Shown in pieces: positions 39,503 to 45,510 of a DNA stretch of 45,510 nucleotides. The notes under the pieces are model-generated. The model saw only the letters and a list, made by a program, of their open reading frames with translations. It had not been told where the DNA came from and did no database searches. The translations under genes were made by a program, and so were the position numbers. Within the stretch, counting starts at the first letter, position 1; every line of letters starts with the position of its first letter. Source of the stretch: Lachnospiraceae bacterium (GTDB lineage Bacteria; Bacillota; Clostridia; Lachnospirales; Lachnospiraceae); assembly GCA_014804605.1 (NCBI GenBank), contig JAAUZM010000005.1, forward strand, positions 127,619 through 173,128, in the 5' to 3' direction.

Positions 39503-40966
39503 ATGAATACATTGTTGATCGTAGAAGATGATAAAATGATCCGTCAGGTGATCAGGACGATCATACGGCGTTCAGATATTGCCGTTTCCAATATTATGGA
39601 GTGCGATGACGGCAGGACGGCATTAGAGATTCTGAAAAAACGCAAAGTGGATGTGATGATCACAGATATCATCATGCCCGGGATGGATGGAATCAGGCTG
39701 GTGCAGGAGATGCAGAAGCTTGCGCATAAGCCGTTTGTGGTGATCGTCAGCGGCTGCGATGATTTTGTCTGTGCGGTACAGCTTCTGCGCATGGGCATCA
39801 GGGATTATATCATGAAACCGATTGAGTCTGAGAGGCTTGTGGAGAGCCTTGGCAGGCTCGATCGGGAGATCAACGAGGACAAACGCAGGGCACGGGAACT
39901 CAGAATGATCGGCTGCCAGCAGCTTAAATATATGATCCTGAATGAGAGTATACCGGAACATGAGGTGCAGACAGTGACCAGCAGCTTTGAGGAACAACTG
40001 CTGGGTCAGGAGTATGTGGTATGTTGTCTGGAGAATATCGCCGGGGAGGACGAGGACAGCGAGAGCTATCTCTGTCTGGGTGAGATCGAAAACAACCGTA
40101 TCTATGTTGTTGGATGGGACAATAAAGACCTTCTGTTAAAAAACGAATTGAGGGACTGTCATGTGGGAGTCAGCAGAGTGCACTGCGGTGTAGTACAGCT
40201 ACGGACTGCGTACCGCGAGGCGAAGTCGGCAAGAAAAGAGGCGTTCCTGTGCGTCAGACACGAAGTGGAATACAGTGGGGAGCAGCCGGAAGATCAAGGC
40301 GGGCCGGATGAAGAGAAGATCCGGCAGATCGCGCAATTGCTCGGAACCGATAAGGGCGTAGCGGCGCTTAAAATGGCAGAGCAGTATTTCGCGAAGATCA
40401 GGCGGGAAGGGTATTCCTGCGATATGCTGTATATGAGTGTCAATATGCTGATCAATGAGATCTGCCGAATCTATCGAAACGTACTGCAGGAAGACGAGAA
40501 GGAGCTGATCGGATTCAGGGATATCTATCGGTTTGCCCACAGCGAAGAACTGATGGAGGAAGTGATCGGATGGATGATCGGGTTTCGGGAGAAGATCAGC
40601 GAGGAATTTGACGACTATAAGAACAGATCTAAAGTGGATATGGCGATTGCCTATATCCGAAACAATTATGATAAAGATTTAAACATGGCAGTGGTATCTA
40701 ACCATGTTTCTATGAATTATTCTCTTTTTTCTTATGCATTCAAACAATATACCGGTCATAATTTCGTGAGCTATTTAAAGGAGCTCAGAGTAGATGAGGC
40801 GAAACGCCTGCTGGCGGAGACTGATATGCGTGTGATCGAAATCAGCCGTCGGGTTGGTTATGAGAATGAGAAGCACTTTATGAAGACTTTTAAGAGTCAA
40901 TGCGGGATTTCTCCTACGGAGTATAGGAGGAATATGCAGTTTGGGGAGAGAGTGCGGAGTGTCTAA
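39503..40966 (+). CDS. Response regulator with AraC-type DNA-binding domain (YesN-like)
   Basis: MNTLLIVEDDKMIRQ...DVMITDIIMPGMDGIRL; C-terminal AraC HTH DEAKRLLAETDMRVIEISRRVGYENEKHFMKTFKSQCGISPTEYRR. Confidence 0.93.
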   Translation: MNTLLIVEDDKMIRQVIRTIIRRSDIAVSNIMECDDGRTALEILKKRKVDVMITDIIMPGMDGIRLVQEMQKLAHKPFVVIVSGCDDFVCAVQLLRMGIRDYIMKPIESERLVESLGRLDREINEDKRRARELRMIGCQQLKYMILNESIPEHEVQTVTSSFEEQLLGQEYVVCCLENIAGEDEDSESYLCLGEIENNRIYVVGWDNKDLLLKNELRDCHVGVSRVHCGVVQLRTAYREAKSARKEAFLCVRHEVEYSGEQPEDQGGPDEEKIRQIAQLLGTDKGVAALKMAEQYFAKIRREGYSCDMLYMSVNMLINEICRIYRNVLQEDEKELIGFRDIYRFAHSEELMEEVIGWMIGFREKISEEFDDYKNRSKVDMAIAYIRNNYDKDLNMAVVSNHVSMNYSLFSYAFKQYTGHNFVSYLKELRVDEAKRLLAETDMRVIEISRRVGYENEKHFMKTFKSQCGISPTEYRRNMQFGERVRSV

Positions 40967-40973
40967 GACGGAC

Positions 40974-41125
40974 GCACAGAGGGAAGCTAATATCTACGGA
41001 ACCGCGCTTTCGCTCCGTAAAAAGCGTAGCAGATGCTAAACTCGTGAGTTGCTTTGCAACTCAGGACCTCGTTAAGCACTGACGCTTTTTAAGGGGTTCC
41101 TTAAGATATTAGCTTCCCTCTGTGC
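40974..41125 (-). repeat. Structured dispersed repeat, copy D (inverted orientation)
   Basis: Perfect 22/22 arms gcacagagggaagctaatatct / agatattagcttccctctgtgc. Confidence 0.94.
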
Positions 41126-41210
41126 TGGGTGCTGGCTATGATTGAATAGGAACAATATGTTATTATCCTCTGAGAAATCGATATTGTAGATTTCCTTTTT
41201 ATATGGTAGT

Positions 41211-41909
41211 ATGTTAAATGCATCAGAGTGTTTGAAGTATCTGAGGATTTTGGCTCATGGTTCGCGGGAATTGAGGAGTATGAGGAAGCAGGTCGTACAA
41301 GGGTTTCACAGTTTTAAGGGAAAAATATATAGGGTTTTCGGACAGGACGGGGAGCGGGAGCAGCAGGAGGAGCTTTCCCGGGCGGAGACCGCAGATCTCG
41401 GGAATCAGGATATGCATGGGACGGGGCAGGATGCATTCGATAAGCTGGTCGAGCGAAGAGACTTCGAGCGGATTGTCGATGAGGAACTGCGCGCCGGGCA
41501 TAGTCAGGGATGTCTTCTTGTGAGCAATGTGGACCGGTTCAGAGAAGTGTGTGAAATCTACGGACAGGATACGGGCAATGCTGTCCTGCGGCGTGTAGTG
41601 GAGGTGCTTTTCTGCTCGTTTGCGGAAGCAGTCTGTATGAGCAGACAGGGCAGAGATACTTTTGCCATATGGCTGTCCGGTGTTTCGGCCGCGAACACGA
41701 CGCTGCTTTATCGGCGGGCTGGAGAGGTCAACGACGTGCTACTGCATCCGGCAGGAGAGCTTCCGCCGGTGACGCTGAGTATCGGCATGGCTTTCGGCGA
41801 TTCGGCGGAGAATTGCAGAGAGCTTGGCAAGAAGGCAGTCAGGGCGTTGAATCATGTCAAAGAGAGCGGAAGGTGCGGCTGTGAGATCTATGACAGGCAC
41901 GGAAGATGA
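41211..41909 (+). CDS. Degenerate GGDEF-domain protein
   Basis: RIVDEELRAGHSQGCLLVSNVDRFREVCEIYGQDTGNAVLRRV; GGDEF position reads RQGRDTFAIWL. Confidence 0.7.
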   Translation: MLNASECLKYLRILAHGSRELRSMRKQVVQGFHSFKGKIYRVFGQDGEREQQEELSRAETADLGNQDMHGTGQDAFDKLVERRDFERIVDEELRAGHSQGCLLVSNVDRFREVCEIYGQDTGNAVLRRVVEVLFCSFAEAVCMSRQGRDTFAIWLSGVSAANTTLLYRRAGEVNDVLLHPAGELPPVTLSIGMAFGDSAENCRELGKKAVRALNHVKESGRCGCEIYDRHGR

Positions 41910-41978
41910 TGATTTGATGATTAAGAGCAGAGAATCTGAGCTGCTTTTGTAAGATAATAAACAGGAGAGGAGAATGTT

Positions 41979-43385
41979 ATGGGCGGATTTTTTGGTGTGG
42001 CTTCTAAACAGGACTGCGTATTTGACTTATTTTTCGGGACGGATTATCATTCGCACCTTGGAACGAGGCGGGCCGGTATGGCGGTATACAGCAAGGAGGA
42101 AGGCTTCGACCGGGCGATCCATAATATCGAGAATGCTCCTTTCCGTACGAAATTTGATAAAGATGCCAATACCATGCACGGTAGTTTCGGCATAGGCTGC
42201 ATATCTGATTATGAACCACAGCCGCTGATCATTCGCTCCCATCACGGAACTTATGCAATCACGACGGTGGGCAAAATCAATAATAAAGACGAGATCGTGA
42301 AGGAACTTTTCAGGAGCGGTCACGCTCATTTTCTGGAGATGAGCGGCGGGGATATTAATGCTACGGAGCTGGTGGCGGCGGTCATAAACCAGAGGGATAA
42401 TCTGATAGAGGGTATCCGCTATGCGCAGGAATTGATCGACGGGTCCATGACCATGCTGCTCATGACGCCGAAGGGAATCTATGCAGCGAGAGACCGATAC
42501 GGGCGCACGCCGGTGACCGTGGGGAAGAAGGAAGATGCATACTGTGTCTCTTTTGAGAGTTTTGCTTATCTGAATCTGGGGTATGAACCGGAACGGGAAC
42601 TGGGACCCGGCGAGATTGCGATTATCACACCGGAAGGCATGAAGTCTCTGGTGGCTCCGGGTAAAGATATGAAGATCTGTACCTTCCTGTGGATCTATTA
42701 CGGCTATCCCTCTTCTTCCTATGAGGGAATAAGCGTGGAACAGATGCGCTACAACTGCGGCGCCATGCTGGCGAAACGGGATGATGCGCATCCGGATATT
42801 GTGGCGGGAGTGCCGGATTCCGGAACCGCACATGCGATCGGCTATGCCAATGAGTCGGGGATTCCTTTTTCCAGACCTTTTATCAAATATACGCCCACAT
42901 GGCCGCGCTCCTTTATGCCTACGATTCAGAGTCAGCGCAATCTGATTGCTAAGATGAAGCTGATTCCCGTGCATGATCTGATCAAGGACAAAAGTCTGCT
43001 GCTGATCGACGATTCCATTGTGCGCGGTACACAGCTTCGGGAGACAACGGAATTCCTCTATCACAGCGGTGCGGGAGAGGTACATATCCGGCCGGCATGC
43101 CCGCCGCTTCTGTTTGGCTGTAAATATTTGAATTTTTCTCGTTCGACTTCGGAGATGGAGCTGATCGCACGCCGTGTAATCAGCGAGATGGAGGGAGAGA
43201 ACAAGTATCCGAATCTGTCGGTCTACGCTGATCCTGACAGCACGGAGTATAGTGAGATGTTAGAAAAAATAAGAGAGAAGCTGAACTTCACTTCTCTCAG
43301 GTATCATCGTCTGGATGATATGATCGCCTCCGTCGGGATAGATAAGTGCAAACTGTGCACCTACTGCTGGGACGGACGTGAATAA
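41979..43385 (+). CDS. Amidophosphoribosyltransferase-like (PurF paralogue lacking the N-terminal Cys nucleophile)
   Basis: MGGFFGVASKQDC...; PRPP-binding motif SLLLIDDSIVRGTQL; C-terminal CKLCTYCW. Confidence 0.88.
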   Translation: MGGFFGVASKQDCVFDLFFGTDYHSHLGTRRAGMAVYSKEEGFDRAIHNIENAPFRTKFDKDANTMHGSFGIGCISDYEPQPLIIRSHHGTYAITTVGKINNKDEIVKELFRSGHAHFLEMSGGDINATELVAAVINQRDNLIEGIRYAQELIDGSMTMLLMTPKGIYAARDRYGRTPVTVGKKEDAYCVSFESFAYLNLGYEPERELGPGEIAIITPEGMKSLVAPGKDMKICTFLWIYYGYPSSSYEGISVEQMRYNCGAMLAKRDDAHPDIVAGVPDSGTAHAIGYANESGIPFSRPFIKYTPTWPRSFMPTIQSQRNLIAKMKLIPVHDLIKDKSLLLIDDSIVRGTQLRETTEFLYHSGAGEVHIRPACPPLLFGCKYLNFSRSTSEMELIARRVISEMEGENKYPNLSVYADPDSTEYSEMLEKIREKLNFTSLRYHRLDDMIASVGIDKCKLCTYCWDGRE

Positions 43386-44188
43386 CTGTTGTTATTTACG
43401 GATTTCGGACGTGCACAGGGATTAATACGCTGCTGGCACAGCCAAAGCTTCATCATGACGCGCTGTGGCAGCAGTTTTGCGCCTATGTGGCAGAAGTTGA
43501 CGTAGAAGCTGTAGATCGAGATATCCCTGCCGCAGTCCGCGTCTGCAACCGCCTTCCTCGCCACTTTATCGGGGGTAGTCATGCCGCAGAACCTTCTGGT
43601 AGCTTTGGCGGCGCCGATGTTTGCCCGATCATATAGGTGGGTTTTCAACCAGCCCGGACAGACTGCGGTAGCGGTTATGCCGCGATCCTTGAGCTCCACG
43701 TTCAGCGCACGCGTGTAATTGCGCACGAAGGCTTTGGTGGAACTGTACAGATTCTGGTAGGGCAGCGGCTGGAATGCAGCCTGAGAGGCAATATTAATAA
43801 TGTGGCTTCCGCGCGGCATGTAGGGAATGCATACAAGCCCCATGGCTACGACACCGCTTATGTTCACATTGATCATGTCAATGGATTCGGTTACGTTTAA
43901 GTCGCCGTAAGAACAGAATTTAGCATAACCAGCGTTATTAATAAGGCATCGAACTTCGATCTCGTTCTCTGCCAGCATTGTGCCGAGCTCTTCAATGCGG
44001 GTGAGGTCGGCAACGTCCATGGAGATCGGACGAATCTTTCTTCCCATCTGTTTCTTCAGTTTATCCAGTTTATCCTGATGTCTGGCAATCGCCCAGATTT
44101 CCTCGATTTCGCTTTTTTCTTTCAGTATCTTTACAAATTCTCTGCCGAATCCGCTGCTTGCTCCGGTAATGATTGCTATTCTTTTCAT
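43361..44188 (-). CDS. SDR family NAD(P)-dependent oxidoreductase
   Basis: IAIITGASSGFGREFVKIL, LINNAGYAKF, YSSTKAFVRNYTRAL. Confidence 0.95.
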   Translation of the reverse strand: MKRIAIITGASSGFGREFVKILKEKSEIEEIWAIARHQDKLDKLKKQMGRKIRPISMDVADLTRIEELGTMLAENEIEVRCLINNAGYAKFCSYGDLNVTESIDMINVNISGVVAMGLVCIPYMPRGSHIINIASQAAFQPLPYQNLYSSTKAFVRNYTRALNVELKDRGITATAVCPGWLKTHLYDRANIGAAKATRRFCGMTTPDKVARKAVADADCGRDISIYSFYVNFCHIGAKLLPQRVMMKLWLCQQRINPCARPKSVNNNSYSRPSQQ

Positions 44189-44324
44189 GGTTGACTCCTT
44201 GACCTTGTTTTGTTATGCTTTATTATATTTCTTTGTATCAGTATAACAAAGAATGTGCCGTAATAAAAGGTTTTATTCCTGCATTATAAATAGTAGGTGT
44301 TATATATAGGAAGGGGAACGGAAT

Positions 44325-45308
44325 ATGTTATTTAAATGTAGAAACTGCGGCGGTAACGTGGTGTATGAACCGGGCAGAGGCAGAATGTACTGTCCCCATT
44401 GTGAGAGCGAGGACAGTGAAGATACGATACAGGGCGGCTCTCTTACACAGTGCGTTAACTGCGGTGCGCCTATGGAGGTGCCGGCTTATGCGTCGGCGGG
44501 CAGATGTGAGCATTGCGGCAGTTATATTGTATATAATGAGCGGGTAGATGGTGCTTTGGAGCCGCATCTGATTCTTCCGTTCTATATCAATAAGGAAAAA
44601 GCCGTGGCATCGATGGAGGCGGAATTTACAAGAAGATTGTTTACGCCATCTGATTTTATGTCGGCGAAGAGTCTGGAGAAAATGGTGGGAATCTATGTGC
44701 CGTTCTGGCTGTACGATTATAACGCTCGTTATGATTTTGCCGGAGAAGGCACTAAGGTCAGGAGCTGGACCAGCGGAAATACAGAATATGTGGAGACTTC
44801 ATACTATGAGGTAGTGCGCAGAATGGAGCTGGATTTCGATAAGATTCCCGTGGATGCTTCATTTGCAATGGATGACGGGATCATGGATCTGATGGAACCT
44901 TACGGCTATCGGCAGCTGCAGGACTTTCAGCCCAAATATATGTCCGGTTTCTACGGGGAGATCTATAATCAGGGAGCGCCGGAACTGGAAGGAAGAGCAC
45001 AGATGAAGGCGCGAGGTGCCTCCGAAGAATTGATGCAGCGGTCTCTTACCGGATACAATACGGTAAAACCCTATCGAAAGGATCTGAATCTACAGAGAAA
45101 CGGTGTCAATTATGCTCTGATGCCGGTATGGCAGTATCTGTACAGTTACCGGGGCAAAACCTATCAATTTCATGTCAACGGGCAGACGGGCAAGGTAATC
45201 GGCACAACGCCGGTCTCGATGGGGAAGGTCTTTGCCTATGGCGCGTCCGTGTTTGCCATCGTGACTGCAATATGCTCTTTGGCGGTCAGAGTACTTGAGA
45301 TTCTGTAA
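44325..45308 (+). CDS. YdjG-like zinc-ribbon membrane-associated protein
   Basis: MLFKCRNCGGNVVYEPGRGRMYCPHCES ... CVNCGAPMEV ... CEHCGSYIVY; C-terminal TM. Confidence 0.8.
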   Translation: MLFKCRNCGGNVVYEPGRGRMYCPHCESEDSEDTIQGGSLTQCVNCGAPMEVPAYASAGRCEHCGSYIVYNERVDGALEPHLILPFYINKEKAVASMEAEFTRRLFTPSDFMSAKSLEKMVGIYVPFWLYDYNARYDFAGEGTKVRSWTSGNTEYVETSYYEVVRRMELDFDKIPVDASFAMDDGIMDLMEPYGYRQLQDFQPKYMSGFYGEIYNQGAPELEGRAQMKARGASEELMQRSLTGYNTVKPYRKDLNLQRNGVNYALMPVWQYLYSYRGKTYQFHVNGQTGKVIGTTPVSMGKVFAYGASVFAIVTAICSLAVRVLEIL

Positions 45309-45451
45309 AATTACGTGATGTAGGCTAGAGCCTTAATATGATTTGATCGTCTTATCGTTGCAGTAAACTTTTTGGTATGGAGTTAAGAGTGAAAGAATCT
45401 GATGATTTTTTTATAGTAGGGTTTGTGCCTTGGAAAGGAATGACGAAAACT

Positions 45452-45510
45452 ATGAAAGAGTATTTTCATTATTTTAAATGGCTATATATTATACTGGGGG
45501 TTCTCCTGAT
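45452..45510 (+). CDS. 5' end of a further CDS running off the window
   Basis: MKEYFHYFKWLYIILGVLL...; open to window end. Confidence 0.4.
   Translation, partial: MKEYFHYFKWLYIILGVLL

Noticed and set aside
42027-43085. 352-aa - ORF antisense to the PurF-like gene
   Set aside because: Sense strand carries clear PurF motifs; antisense ORF is codon-bias artefact.

Overview
Window from a Firmicutes chromosome (gene content and style suggest Lachnospiraceae; inference). Most of it is housekeeping: typA, an SSB-like gene, cobO-like, a lysine riboswitch with dapA-dapB, class III fbp, a eukaryotic-type hisA, csp, niaR-like, M23 peptidase, TrpR-like YerC, tRNA-Gly(CCC), an MCP, pspA/ydjI-like, pcrA, rlmD, an AraC/PTS_EIIC pair, MATE, two tandem GH94-type phosphorylases with an AraC-type response regulator, a PurF paralogue without the N-terminal Cys, an SDR and a ydjG-like gene. 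Two things stand out. (1) A dispersed structured repeat, 152 bp core, four copies at 73-224, 2252-2388, 33207-33358 and 40974-41125(-). Its 22-bp terminal stem and internal stem differ in sequence between copies but keep base pairing through many double compensatory substitutions, which is strong evidence for a conserved multi-branched RNA or ssDNA structure. (2) A low-GC defence island between rlmD and an araC gene (about 24.3-29.5 kb). It holds an EVE-domain McrB plus McrC pair and a compact type III (ToxIN/CptIN-like) toxin-antitoxin locus, with promoter, two ~33-nt antitoxin RNA repeats, terminator and ToxN-family toxin, flanked by gene remnants. No database search was possible, so novelty is not established.
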